A stretch of DNA of 64,000 bases from Coenobita brevimanus (taxonomy: Eukaryota > Arthropoda > Malacostraca > Decapoda > Coenobitidae), in NCBI GenBank assembly GCA_032717465.1, contig JAVRFU010003718.1:1060949-1124948 (forward strand). The letters run 5' to 3'. Position numbers and translations under genes: made by a program. Below are positions 20,400-30,926 of the stretch, piece by piece. Every line of letters begins with the position of its first letter. Positions within the stretch are counted from its first letter, which is position 1. Below the pieces are notes generated by a model. That model did no database searches, had not been told where the DNA came from, and saw only the letters and a program-made list of their open reading frames with translations.

Positions 20400-20535
20400 A
20401 TAAAAGCTCCAATAAGCTTGCATGCGTCGGCCTTAGTCACATGATGGCTCTCCACGCTGCTTGATCTCTGGCAGCCTCCCTATTCAGTCCCTTACCCCTG
20501 AGGTCACACTTTATGACCTCGTATCAGGTCTTTTT
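20400..20535 (-). mobile_element. 3' tail of RTE-like family B
   Basis: It shares gctgcttgatctctggcagc and cctgaggtcacactttatg with 36890-37160, where the block is duplicated in tandem next to coding remnants. Confidence 0.55.
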
Positions 20536-20537
20536 CA

Positions 20538-20602
20538 TGAGAACATAAGAAGAGAGGATAACTGCAGTAGGCCGGTTGGCCCATGCTAGGCAGCTCCTAG
20601 AA
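20538..20602 (+). repeat. Conserved short interspersed core, copy 1
   Basis: Core words are gagaacataagaagagagga, ctgcagtaggccggttggcc and catgctaggcagctcct. The opposite-orientation copy at 24729-24790 differs at only a few bases. Confidence 0.7.
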
Positions 20603-20639
20603 GAGCTGAAGAGTAACTAAAGTATAGTAGTTGTTATGG

Positions 20640-20681
20640 TAATAGTAGTAGTTGTAGTAGTAGTAGTAGTAGCAGTAGTAC

Positions 20682-20747
<66 letters not shown>
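20640..20747. repeat. TAG triplets then (GA)n microsatellite
   Basis: AGT triplets at about 20642-20680 and GA dinucleotides at 20684-20747. These are followed by the same ggtacagtcgtca motif as at 10328. Confidence 0.95.
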
Positions 20748-20750
<3 letters not shown>

Positions 20751-20825
20751 AAAGGTACAGTCGTCAACACAAATAAATGGACAGGGTGAAAGCCCCTGGA
20801 CCTGTCTTCATAATTTTGTGAGAGG

Positions 20826-20828
<3 letters not shown>

Positions 20829-20905
<77 letters not shown>
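20829..20905. repeat. (CA)n microsatellite abutting a CR1 fragment
   Basis: About 76 bases of CA directly joined to the CR1 3' coding fragment at 20905. Confidence 0.97.
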
Positions 20906-20907
<2 letters not shown>

Positions 20908-21362
20908 CATCTCAAAAAGCATATAGTCAAGATTGAAAAAGTTCAAAGGGCCTCTACAAGATGGATACCAAGCTTAAGGGACCTAAGCTACGAAGAAAGA
21001 CTAAATAAACTGAATCTACCAACACTACAGGAGAGAAGGAAAAGAGGTGACATGATAATGCTATATAAGTGCATATCAGGGAAGGAGAAAATAGACATAA
21101 ATGATTACTTAACATATGGAGTAGCATCAGCAAGAGGACACTGCAAAAAACTGCATAAGAAGAGAGGTGATAAAGACGTAAGGAAATTCAGTTTCCCAAA
21201 CAGAGCAATTGATCAATGGAATGCACTACCGAATGAAATAGTGTGTGCCAAAACAATTCACAAATTTAAGTATATGTACGATAAATATGGTTTAAGACAC
21301 GGGACAGAACGAGCTTGACTCATTCCTGTAAAGATACAATTAGGTAAGAACAATTAGGTAAG
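20905..21362 (+). pseudogene. CR1-like LINE 3' fragment
   Basis: The frame reads HLKKHIVKIEKVQRASTRW, SYEERLNKLNLPTLQERR, then RAIDQWNALPNEIV and ends at TGA near 21318, matching the C-terminal end of CR1 ORF2. No inactivating change is visible in this part, so it is younger than the 8707-9695 copy. The 3' end has two copies of aattaggtaagaac (21340-21365), the kind of short terminal repeat CR1 elements carry, and then runs into (AC)n. Confidence 0.85.

Positions 21363-21444
<82 letters not shown>
21363..21444. repeat. (AC)n microsatellite between two CR1 fragments
   Basis: The tract starts inside the last aagaac of the CR1 tail and ends directly at another CR1 fragment. Confidence 0.97.
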
Positions 21445-21446
<2 letters not shown>

Positions 21447-21590
21447 AATGGAGTAATACATGGCAAATGGAATTCAATGTGGACAAGTGTCATGTAATCA
21501 AGTTTGGTAAAAGTGGAAAAAGACCTGATTGGGATTATAAGTTAGGAAATAAACCCGTACACACATCAGAAAGAGAGAAGCACATAGATC
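21445..21590 (+). pseudogene. CR1-like LINE internal fragment
   Basis: It encodes WSNTWQMEFNVDKCHVIKFG and, further on, TSEREKH, which corresponds to the thumb region just after the catalytic box, also present at about 9240-9390. It comes from further upstream in the element than the preceding fragment, so the two are separate truncated pieces. Confidence 0.8.
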
Positions 21591-21599
21591 CCTCTCGCA

Positions 21600-22330
21600 T
21601 TCCTATTTGCTAATTTCTTTGTCATCTAAGCCGTATTTTCCCCAATGGTCTTGCCTACGTTAAGTACTGTTTGCCTTCCCTGTAACTGTAATATACTCCA
21701 AGCCTGGTTTGCGTGTGGTGGGTGCGGGGCCTGTGTGCAGACTTATCTCTTGGGAGGCTTTGTTCTCGGCCTCGGCCTCGCCTCTGCGCGCACACTGTCT
21801 CAATGCCAACCCCTTCAGTGCAAGAAGGTCTTTTTCACTTTGTTCATGCTGTCTCTAAACTATTTTATTCCGCATTTTATTAGCATGCTATACCACATCA
21901 ACCTCAGTATAAGCCCTTCCCACTCGGTGAAGACAGGTGGCGCCTTTTGAGTCTACACTGTGACTTGACCTGTCCTTAGTGATCAGTGGCCACCATGATC
22001 GGTTAAAAAGGCGTACCAAACACTGTTGTCCACGCTAAATTCGCCTTTATCGACCGCTGGGAAGCTGTTGTGGGACAGGCTTGGATATCCCGTGGGATCA
22101 AAAATATTTCACACCTGATCTCTCTCTCTCTCTCTCGTTACATGATGCATTTACCCTTTTCCGGACTTCCTTCATCGCAAGCAAATTTTGAATATATATT
22201 TTTGTATTAGTGTTGCTGTAAAGTATTGTTAGGTTAATTTAATTCAATACAAACATTATTCTGCATTCGTCAATTTTACACAGTAGTCCTCTGAATAAAC
22301 AAATAGCCATGTTGCTAATTTTGTTTCTTT
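21600..22330. other. Unassigned stretch
   Basis: Mixed composition with a short (CT)n near 22123. A 101-codon open frame (21645-21950) has no known motif. No gene is supported. Confidence 0.35.
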
Positions 22331-22338
22331 AATATCAT

Positions 22339-22459
22339 TAGAGAGAGAGAGGGGGGGGGGAGAGAGAGAGAGAGAGAGAGAGAGAGATCATTTTTATCTC
22401 CTGAGGGACCGCTGCCGTTGCCTTGGGCAGTTCAAGGCAGGTAGAGAGCATAAAGGAGG

Positions 22460-22514
<55 letters not shown>

Positions 22515-22630
22515 AAGATGGGAGGGAGAGTGAGTCAGAGGAGGGAGAGAGGATTGTCAAAAGCAAAATAAAATCTCTCGAGTAAGCATGAATACTACTA
22601 CTACTACTACTAATAATAATAATAATAATA
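22339..22630. repeat. (GA)n tracts, then ACT and ATA triplets
   Basis: GA tracts at 22339-22386 and 22465-22506, each with an embedded G run, then (ACT)n at about 22592 and (ATA)n to 22630. Confidence 0.9.
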
Positions 22631-22856
22631 AGGAATTGAATAAAATAGCTTAGAGACAGCATAAAATTAAAAATGTTATCGTGCTGAAGGGACTGTAATT
22701 CTACCACAGCGGGGAAGCCTGCTTGCTCTTCTACTCTTGCCTTTAATTGCTAGAACAGTTTTGAGTTATAACCTGCCCCATACCAAACAGCCACGACAGG
22801 ACCAAATGTGCTTTCCTTGGTGCTGCCTCCCCTCCCTCCCTCCCACACTCCCATTA

Positions 22857-23010
22857 CAAGCTACCTATATAAGGAAATAGGTAGAAATTGGTTTGGTAAT
22901 AGAGTAGTAGACGAATGGAATAAGCTTCATAGTAAAGTAGTTGCTGCCTCTTCCATTGAGAGTTTCAAGCATAGGCTAGATAAGCATATGACTAATAAGG
23001 GGTGGATATA
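22857..23010 (+). pseudogene. CR1-like LINE C-terminal scrap
   Basis: Frame reads RNWFGNRVVDEWNKLHSKVV followed by SIESFKHRLDKHM and a stop. This is the conserved Arg-Val-x-x-Trp-Asn-x-Leu end of CR1-type ORF2 proteins. It is from a different subfamily than the 20905 copy. Confidence 0.65.
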
Positions 23011-23215
23011 GAATAAAGAAAATATTATAACCAATACTAATTCATAATTTTTTTCCTTTTCAGGTTACACTACAATAGCCTTTTTTTTTCTCCTCTCACA
23101 CTTTCCTATAAAATGTCCACGCCAGTTTTCTATACTGCGTGGAATTCATTCTTTTTCCTGCTGGCTTCAGCCGGAGGGTTTGGAGGGCGGGGGAGAGCCT
23201 TCCTCTTTGCTATCT

Positions 23216-24590
23216 AAAATGCCCGCCGCCGGACCATCCACCCCGCCACCCCCCACCCCACCACCGGGCCACCACCACCCCACCACCCGAGGAAGAGATG
23301 ACGGGGAGGCCCAATAGTGAACTATAAGGTGCCAACACTCCTAGCCACCCCAAGGGTAAGAGCCCCTTGTATAAAGCCAAAAGTGGCTCCCAGGGCCGAT
23401 CGACCTGGCGCCACGGCTGTGTCAGAGACAAGAGAGAGAGTCGCCTCTGTGCTACCCTCCCTGTGTAAGAGAGAGAACACGGCCTCTGTGTGTCCTCTAT
23501 ATTCAGCCAACTCCGGCAGGAGTAGCTGGACACCACCCGGGAGAGTTGCCCCGAAGGTGTCCCCCGAGCAAAGACCCAGTCCCGGTCGGGACCTACCTCC
23601 CACTCCCGGGAGATTCTTGTCTCCCCCAGGTACCAGCAGGAGACGAGGCCGCAGCCCACACCTGACGGCGCGTCCCCTGACAGACCTCCACAGTCCCCGG
23701 ACCCCCAGGCGAGCCCAGCAGCCTACCAACGCTGTCCTCCTCCCGCCGCAGAACCTCCGACGCCAGACACGACTGCTCCACCTGTTTGGCTCCAGTCCTG
23801 AGGGCCACAACAACAGGTCGAGGCCCCACATAGACGGGCCTCCCTACACCACTACGACGGGACCCTGAGAAGAGGGTCTACAACAGGTCGAGACCCCAGG
23901 CAAGAGGGTCTCCCTGCAACGCCTCAGTGGATCGGACCCGGGTCGAGTCTCCCCCCAGCGGGTACGGTGATTCCCGCCACGGGTAGAGCCCCCGGAGGTC
24001 CCCTTAAAGTGACAGAGTGATATCGCCCCAGAAAATCGGGCAGGATTAGTGACATTCCCTCCTACATCCGAGGAAGTGAGACAGGGACAGTGATACAGTG
24101 ACAGAGTGAATAAGAGGGATCCCATCTATAAGTGTCCGTGATTACTTTCCCTTGATAAAGACTATAAGTTTTTTTATCTGGGCCCGTGAATCTAGTGTTG
24201 TTCCCCCAGCCCAGAATAGAGGAGTTCCCCCTTACCAGTGCACGCGCGGGCGAGAGTCGCCGCGCCGAGCCCAGCCAGTAAATTATAGTGATCTGCTCCC
24301 CCTGTTCTTTTATAGTAATACTCCTCCCCTGGACCATTACGCCTATACATCCCTATTGTACCAGTGCACTAAGACCTTTTGGACTTTAATGAAAGACAGT
24401 CACATCCACTTATAGAGCCCTAACCCATTGTACAGTGTAATTACAGTGTGTGTGAACATCCCGTGCTATCTTAACGTAACTTTGTATATCTGTATCCCCT
24501 GTCCAGAATATCATTCTATGTAATATTGTCACGGTGTTAGAATTAAGGTAATAGATGTGTTAAAGGTGGACTGCCTAGTTTTTATGTCCT
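23216..24590 (+). mobile_element. Unrecognised GC-rich repeat B with proline-rich frame
   Basis: Second copy of the 12486-14345 family, about 500 bp shorter. It starts with the same atgcccgccgccggacc and ends with the same gtaatagatgtgttaaagg. The frame at 23317-23868 keeps GRVAPKVS, DLPPTPGRF, LHSPRTPR and LLHLFGSSPEGH at matching positions and then stops. The initial ATG frame soon meets stops. The two copies lie in the same orientation on either side of the central minisatellite. Confidence 0.5.
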
Positions 24591-24728
24591 GTTCCTTTGT
24601 TAGTGCTTTACTTCCGGTCCGGAAAGAGGACCCCGCTCAGTAGCTAGTGTTTCTAGTACGAGGAGTCGGCCTAAAAACACTCAGCATAACACTATCCTTA
24701 TCTCATTCTAGTAGTTCAGTTACTCTTC

Positions 24729-24790
24729 CAGGAGCTGCCTAGCATGGGCCAACCAGCCTACTGCAGTTGTCCTCTCCTCTTATGTTCTCT
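24729..24790 (-). repeat. Conserved short interspersed core, copy 2
   Basis: Reverse complement of 20538-20602, with aggagctgcctagcatgggc and caaccagcctactgcagttg. A shorter match to the gaacataag end is at 62522-62541. Confidence 0.7.
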
Positions 24791-24879
24791 CGTTCTTTCT
24801 AATCCTGCATTTCCTCTCCCTCCCTCCCTCTGTTTCATTCTTATTTCTCCCTCCCTCCTTGTCTCCTTCCTTCCTTCTT

Positions 24880-25080
24880 TGCCTCCATCTTCCCCCTCCT
24901 CTTCTCTCCCTCCCTCTCATCATAAGGAAAGTGCAGGTGACAAAGGTGGAGGGGACAGGGAGGAGGACACGAGGACGAGATGGAGGGATAGGGTGGTGAG
25001 AGGTGGAAAGGCAGAGCACAGGGGTGACCTGAAGCGACTTGTTTGTGACCACTGCTGATAAGATGATGGCGTCTGGCTAC
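24880..25080 (+). mobile_element. RTE-like LINE 3' tail
   Basis: Contains gacgagatggagggatagg, gcgacttgtttgtgaccac and gatgatggcgtctggc, then runs into (CA)n at 25081. Confidence 0.55.
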
Positions 25081-25101
25081 ACACACACACACACACACAC
25101 A

Positions 25102-25160
<59 letters not shown>
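25081..25160. repeat. (CA)n then (GA)n at inner end of right arm
   Basis: CA at 25081-25104 and GA to 25160. The palindrome homology ends within the GA tract, as it does within (CT)n at 8477-8490 on the left. Confidence 0.95.
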
Positions 25161-25162
<2 letters not shown>

Positions 25163-25335
25163 GGTGGTTGTTTTTGCTATCACTCACCGACCTCACACGA
25201 CCAACTGATAAAGGCGGTGCGATATGCCGGCGATGCTGCTGTGCTCTGCTTCTGACCTGCTCTGCTCCTCTCTCTATCCTGCATCTGATAATTTATGAAT
25301 ATTTATACATTTTACTGAAGGTAGTAGTAGTAGTA

Positions 25336-25355
25336 CTGTGTGTGTGTGTGTGTGT

Positions 25356-25399
<44 letters not shown>

Positions 25400-25400
25400 T
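25336..25400. repeat. (GT)n microsatellite
   Basis: Mirror of the (CA)n at 8287-8316, longer here, directly before the 3.65-kb arm-specific segment. Confidence 0.95.
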
Positions 25401-25927
25401 TTCATGCTGCCCCTCGCATGGGTGTAGGTCCTCCCCTACCTCGCCCCACCACCCCCTCCTTCCACCGCCCCAGTTCGGCCCCTCGGACAGTCAACATACC
25501 GGGACAGGGCACCCTCCATCCCCCCACCCCCCACACCCTCTGATGCCACTCCCAAGATCTTGGCATTTGCCTTCATCTTGGAAATAAAATTGAGTAAGTG
25601 AGGAAATCTTGGAATTTTAATGGCACAGTTGCTATTTTCAATATTTTGTCAAAAAAAAAAAAAAATTATGCTTATATTTTATTGTTATTAATATTATGCT
25701 AGATGTGCCTGCTAATAAAATAACTGAGGACACCAGATGATGAGAACACTACAGGCTGTCAGTTGGACAGGTCTTGCACAGGACCGTTTCATTCACGACC
25801 GCCAGTGGTCAGACTCCCCTGCTGCCACCGGCCTCAGTCCTCTCTCCTTCCCCGCGGTGTTGGGATCGGCGCGTGCGTGAGTGTACGGTGGCAGACTCCT
25901 GGATAATTATTCTACCCTTACTTAAAT

Positions 25928-28093
25928 ATGAGTGGCTCAGAAGAGGCAGGGTGCAGTGGTAGTGCTACCCCACCACAGAAGAAAAGGAAAGTATGGTACC
26001 AGCAAGCTTTTAAAAAGGAGTGGATGGAGGATGAAGAACTGAAGGATTGGGTACAGCCAGATGCAGCTGATATGTATTCTGTGTTGTGTACTGTATGTGG
26101 CTGCAAGCTTAACAACTGCAACAAGTCCTCTCTTATGGCACACAAGGCTTCCATGAAGCATGTCAAAAATTTAAATGCCAAAAAAAAAAAAAAAAACTAA
26201 GCATTCGCCATCACTTAAAAAGATACAAGGACTAGGTCATCAAGAAAAAGTTGCGAAAGCTGAATTACTCATGTCAGGTTTTATGGCAGAGCACAACATG
26301 CCATTTTCTCAGGCAGATCATTTAGTGGCTATTTTAAAGAAAGCTTTCCCAGACAGTGAAATTGCTAAAGGTATTTCGTTAAGGAAAACTAAAGCCTCAT
26401 ATGTAGTCCAAGATGGAATTGCTTGGGATGAACGACAGAAAATAGTTAACATATGTAAGGAAAACCAATTTTCTTTGATAATTGATGAGAGCACTGACGT
26501 ATCAGTCTCCCAGATCCTGGCACTGGTGGCAAGGTTTTGGGATAAGGAACGATCCAAAGTAACGGAGGCACTTTTAGATACCGTGGAAGTTGATGACGGT
26601 TCTGCCAAAGGACTAGACAGTGCAGTTAAAGAGGTTTTCAACTCTAAAGGAATTCCAATGAACAGTATAATTGGATTGGCCACTGATAACTGCTCTGCCA
26701 TGCTGGGGGTGAACAATGGTTTCCAGGCACTTCTAAAGAAAGATTTTCCATCTGTTTTTGTCTTGGGTTGCATTTGCCACTCATTTGCATTGTGCGCCAG
26801 TCATGCAAGCAGTAAGTTACCCTCCTGGCTAGAGTCTTTCTTAAAGGACTTATGTTGCTACTTTTCACGAAGTAGCAAACGAAATCATGAATTTCAGCTG
26901 ATTCAAGAAGTTCTTCATGCTCGAAGTCATAAGATGTTGAAGTTAGCACAGACTAGATGGCTGTCTAGAGGCATGGTGGTGTCAAGAGTTTTGGAACAAT
27001 GGGATGCCCTAAGCTTGTTTTTTCAAACTGAGTTAAGAACAGATAAAATTGATGGTGCTGGCCAGATACATCAAATAATGACAACTCGTGGAACTAAGCA
27101 TATGTTGTTATTCATGAACTACATTTTGGCTAAGGTTGACAAAATGAATATCGAATTTCAGTCTCAACACTTCAAACTTGGAACATTATACTCGACAATT
27201 TCTGACCAGTACCGCAGCATCCTTGGTCTGTTTATACAGGATGCAGTAATTCAGTCCCAACAACTAGCTGTCATCGATCCAAGTGATGAATCTTTGCACA
27301 AGAGGCTGGAAGATGTACTGTAAGTCTTGGTGGCAGATGTGAGGGACTGTTGGAAACCGAACCCCTTCAGGATAAAGAAAGGCTATTTCGCACAGACTGT
27401 AAGGGATTTCTAGCAGAATTATGCCTGCAGATGAAAAAGAGATTTCCCTTTGAAGAAGACAGCATTATTGCAATGATGAGGGCAATGGATCCAGCTGAAG
27501 CTCTTTCAAGTAAAAGGTGCTTGAAGTCTCTTGTAAAACTAGCAGTTCATTTTCCTACACTGATAAACGAGGAAGAACTAGATGTGTTACCAGACCAGTG
27601 GAGAGACCTTCTCTATGCCAAAGACACATTCAAGGGCATATGTCAGTCTGCAACTATTTTCTGGAATGATTTGCTTTCAGTCAAAGATGGAAACAATAAA
27701 GCAAAATTTGATCTTCTGGCAAAATCCATGTGTGGTTTATTAGCTTTGCCACACTCATCTGCCTGTGTGGAAAGGATTTTCTCCCGAATAAACATCATAA
27801 AAAACAAACAATGCAACAGATTACATGCAAATACCGTTGCAAATCGGTTGCTAGCCAAGCAAGCCATTGCAAGAGAAGAAGTAACTTGCCAGAACTGGGA
27901 GCCATCTACTTCATTAATCAAAGAAGTAAAATTGGGTCACTGTCACAAAAGATACAAGGAAAGAGAAGCGTCAAGGATGAAGAGTGACACGGCAACTTTG
28001 CATCAAGGCGAACCCAAAAATGCTGGTGATGAGGAACTGGAGGACGACCAATGCCAGTGTCCATCTTTCTCCAATAATGCAATCATCTGTTGA
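25928..28093 (+). pseudogene. hAT-superfamily transposase, nearly complete
   Basis: The N-terminus carries a BED-type zinc finger (VLCTVCGCKLNN...HKASMKHVKN, about 26090-26170). The catalytic Asp of IIDESTD is at 26484-26486, the second Asp of ATDNCSAM at 26695-26697, and the Glu of SSACVERIFS at 27770-27772. This is the D-D-E set of hAT enzymes with the C-terminal dimerisation region. It would cut and paste its own DNA. Two breaks are visible: a 17-A run at 26180-26196 that shifts frame after the BED finger, and a shift near 27315 after RLEDVL. The start at 25928 is the first ATG before the finger. Terminal inverted repeats and an 8-bp duplication were not identified. The best preserved transposase in the window. 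Confidence 0.88.
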
Positions 28094-28099
28094 GTCGTG

Positions 28100-28940
28100 G
28101 TGAGTACGATTTCCTAAATTAGTTCAAAATTAACTTATTTTTAGGGTATTTCTAAAGTATCTATACAAAAATATAAACCTTGGATTTTCTTGGTCGTGTC
28201 ATCTTGGAATCTTTTCATTTTGTGAGTGGCAACACTTATTCTCTGCCCTTCACCTCACACCCCATACCACACTGACCCTCGCCAAGGACAGTGTGTGATT
28301 TGCTCCTCCTTCCCTTAACCCAGGCAAACTTAGCCTGTCTTAATATTTCAAAAGATCTTTCATATTTAGTTTACTATCATTGGTCAAATTAAGGGATATA
28401 TTACCCTATTTTGATGTTTAAGTACTTCCTGTCCTCAAAATTGCCCTGACTACATATGTCGTCATTTGGCAGGAAGCTACAGGGCTGCACTCTACCCTTA
28501 CAGCATTTCCAGCCTTTCAATCTACTGTACAGGACTTTTTTTTGGCTGCCTTTAGATATACATCACTTTTATGACACTATACAATTCTCAGTCTGTTTAC
28601 TTGAAATTATCAAGATCAAAGGAAAAAGAATTGGAATACTATTTATTTCTCAGACCATTATATTTCTTTTTTCACATATACTGTTGGTGGTAGGTGGTGG
28701 CGACCATCATCCACTCACTTGATGTAGTGCTGCCTACTTCTTCCTTAGCCTTTATCATTATTTTTGTGTCTGTCCTCCTCTCTTCCTATTTCTCCCATCT
28801 TTCCTGTCACTTCTTATTGCCTTTCCTTTACAGGTGGCTTTACATTGAGTGACAAACCAAATGGTTTCCTGGAAGCCAAGAAACCATGTACAACGCTGGG
28901 TGGTAACCATATGTAACCAAATCATACGTGCTTCCTACGT
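28100..28940. other. Unassigned stretch downstream of hAT frame
   Basis: Probably includes the hAT 3' untranslated part. No second gene and no recognisable repeat are seen. Confidence 0.35.
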
Positions 28941-29089
28941 GTCAGCAAGTGGGTTGGTGGAGGGTTAGTGCCCCTTCCCGTAAAACAAATAACTCAAAGT
29001 CAAATGGCCGCCCCTTACGTGATTATGGCGTCTGGCAATAGACATAGATACAGTATACTCTTCCTTCGTCTCCTATTAACTCTCTCTCT

Positions 29090-29128
<39 letters not shown>
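29090..29128. repeat. (CA)n microsatellite
   Basis: Mirror of the (GT)n at 8196-8234. Confidence 0.95.
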
Positions 29129-29130
<2 letters not shown>

Positions 29131-29844
29131 CCCAACCTTTTGTTGTATATGTGCTCTATTTACCAGTACAGCAGTAAAACATTTCAAATAAGCAAAAGAA
29201 GCCCGGCGCGATGGGAGCGGGGCGTGGGGGGAGGGGCTGGCACTGACATCGATGTGGACACTTATCAAACTTCGTGATTTCAAAGCTATAGTGCAAATAG
29301 ATCCACAGATTCCTATGTAAGCCTCGTATATATTTATTCTTCAGTTATTTGGCAGCTTTAAATTCAACGTCAAAACTCAGAGGAAGCATTTCGCGGATAA
29401 AATAGATCAAACGATGGCAGAGGCCTGAGCTTCAATACCATGGCGCGTTTTTCAATTTTATACCCTGTTTGCAAGCCATTATGCTTTTGGAAAGGATCTG
29501 CAGTATGGAGAGACATAGCTGAGGCACTATATAATCCCTGTAGCTAGAAAAATATCGCCTACAATGCATAAAATTGCCTCAAAATAACACGAAAACAGAA
29601 TGAGAGAGAGAGAGAGAGAGAGACGCTTCTTCCGGTCTGTGTCTCTCTCCGAGTCTCCGTTCTCATGCTCAGTCACCCTATCGTCAGGAAGGAGGAGGGA
29701 TGTATGGCTAATTATTGTGATGTGATGATATTAAAGCAACTAATGTCTGTACATCTCCCTGTAAGTATACAATAGTGTCAAATTTAATAGTTAGTGCATC
29801 GTCATATTAGTGGTATTCGCCCACGTGAAGAGGGTATGAGTGGG

Positions 29845-30100
29845 TGTGACCTAGGAACTGAAATGGTGGGGGACAGGACGACATGGAGGCGATTTGTTTG
29901 TGGCCTCCTCTGACAGGATTAAGGCCTCTGGTTAATATAGATGGATAGATAGGTTATTTCACGTAGCTTAGTTGCTATGAGAGGGGGGAGTGAGCTGGGA
30001 GCAGGGCAGTGAAATGGTGGGGGACAGGGCGACATGAAGGCGATTTGTTTGTGGCTACCCATTACGTGATTAAGGCGTCAGGTTATAGATAGGATATTTC
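29845..30100 (+). mobile_element. Two RTE-like LINE 3' tails in tandem, right arm
   Basis: Mirror of 7244-7500: gaaatggtgggggacaggac, ggcgatttgtttgtggc and the terminal atagatagatagg tract, twice. Confidence 0.6.
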
Positions 30101-30293
30101 ACGTAGCTCAGTTGCAGAAGAAAACTATATACTCTGACTCGGCATTCTTTCCCTAGTACTTCTTCGTGACTAGCATTATATTCAAGTGTTAATCAATTGC
30201 TACAGCTTATACAGGAAGTTGCCTTACTCGTGCAACATATTCCTTAGCGATTTATTTTTAGATGTGGCAGGTAAAATGCTTTTGTATGTAATA

Positions 30294-30926
30294 TATGCAG
30301 TGTGTGGTGATACTGGAAGACTTTATGTATAGGATAGTAAGGTGTAATAAACAATAAATCGCTTAGGATAAGGTGTTAGCGAACTTTATGCGAGTAAGGC
30401 GATATTGGAAGATTTAATATAAAAGGACAGTAACTTGTAATAAATCAGTCGCGTAGGGAAGGGCGTTAGGAAGCTTTCTGCAGAGTAAGGCGATAGTGGA
30501 AGGAGTAATAAACAAAATAAATCGCTTAGGAAAAGGTGTTAGGGACGGTTATGCAGAGTATAACGATATTGGTAGGATTTGTCAGAGTAGGGTAAACAAG
30601 ATGAATCACTTGGGAAGAGGTGTTAGGGAGTTTTATTCAGAGTATGACGGTATTGGCAAGTTTTTTATCGCAGAATAGGACAGTAAGGTTCCATAAACAA
30701 AATAAATCACCAAGGAAAATATATTAGGGAGTTTTATTCAGAGTAGACGATATTGGCAGACTGTCAGAGTAAGAGTAAGGTGTAACAGACAGAATGAATC
30801 GCCTAGGAAAAGTTGTTAGGGAGCTTTATGAATAGTATGGGGATATTGGAAGGCTCATGTCAGAGAATAGGACAGCAAGGCGTAATAAACAAAATAAATG
30901 GCTTAGGAAAAGGTGATAGGGAGCTT
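30294..30926. repeat. Seven-unit tandem array, right arm
   Basis: Reverse complement of 6411-7043, with the same unit number and the same internal deletions, so the array had expanded before the arms duplicated. Confidence 0.8.

Larger units (their letters stand above)
25406..29057. mobile_element. Arm-specific 3.65-kb segment carrying a hAT transposon
   Basis: The left arm reads straight from the aggaagag block (8261-8268) to atgaaacc (8280-8287) with only about 11 unmatched bases. The right arm has 3652 bp between the same two blocks. The segment contains the BED-finger hAT transposase at 25928-28093 and ends with a short RTE LINE tail (about 28960-29055). No clean target-site duplication is visible at the two breakpoints. 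It is therefore either a composite insertion in the right arm or a deletion in the left. Confidence 0.8.

Noticed and set aside
23317..23868. 183-codon proline-rich frame as a single-copy host gene
   Set aside because: A second decayed copy exists at 13076-13735, so it belongs to a repeated element.
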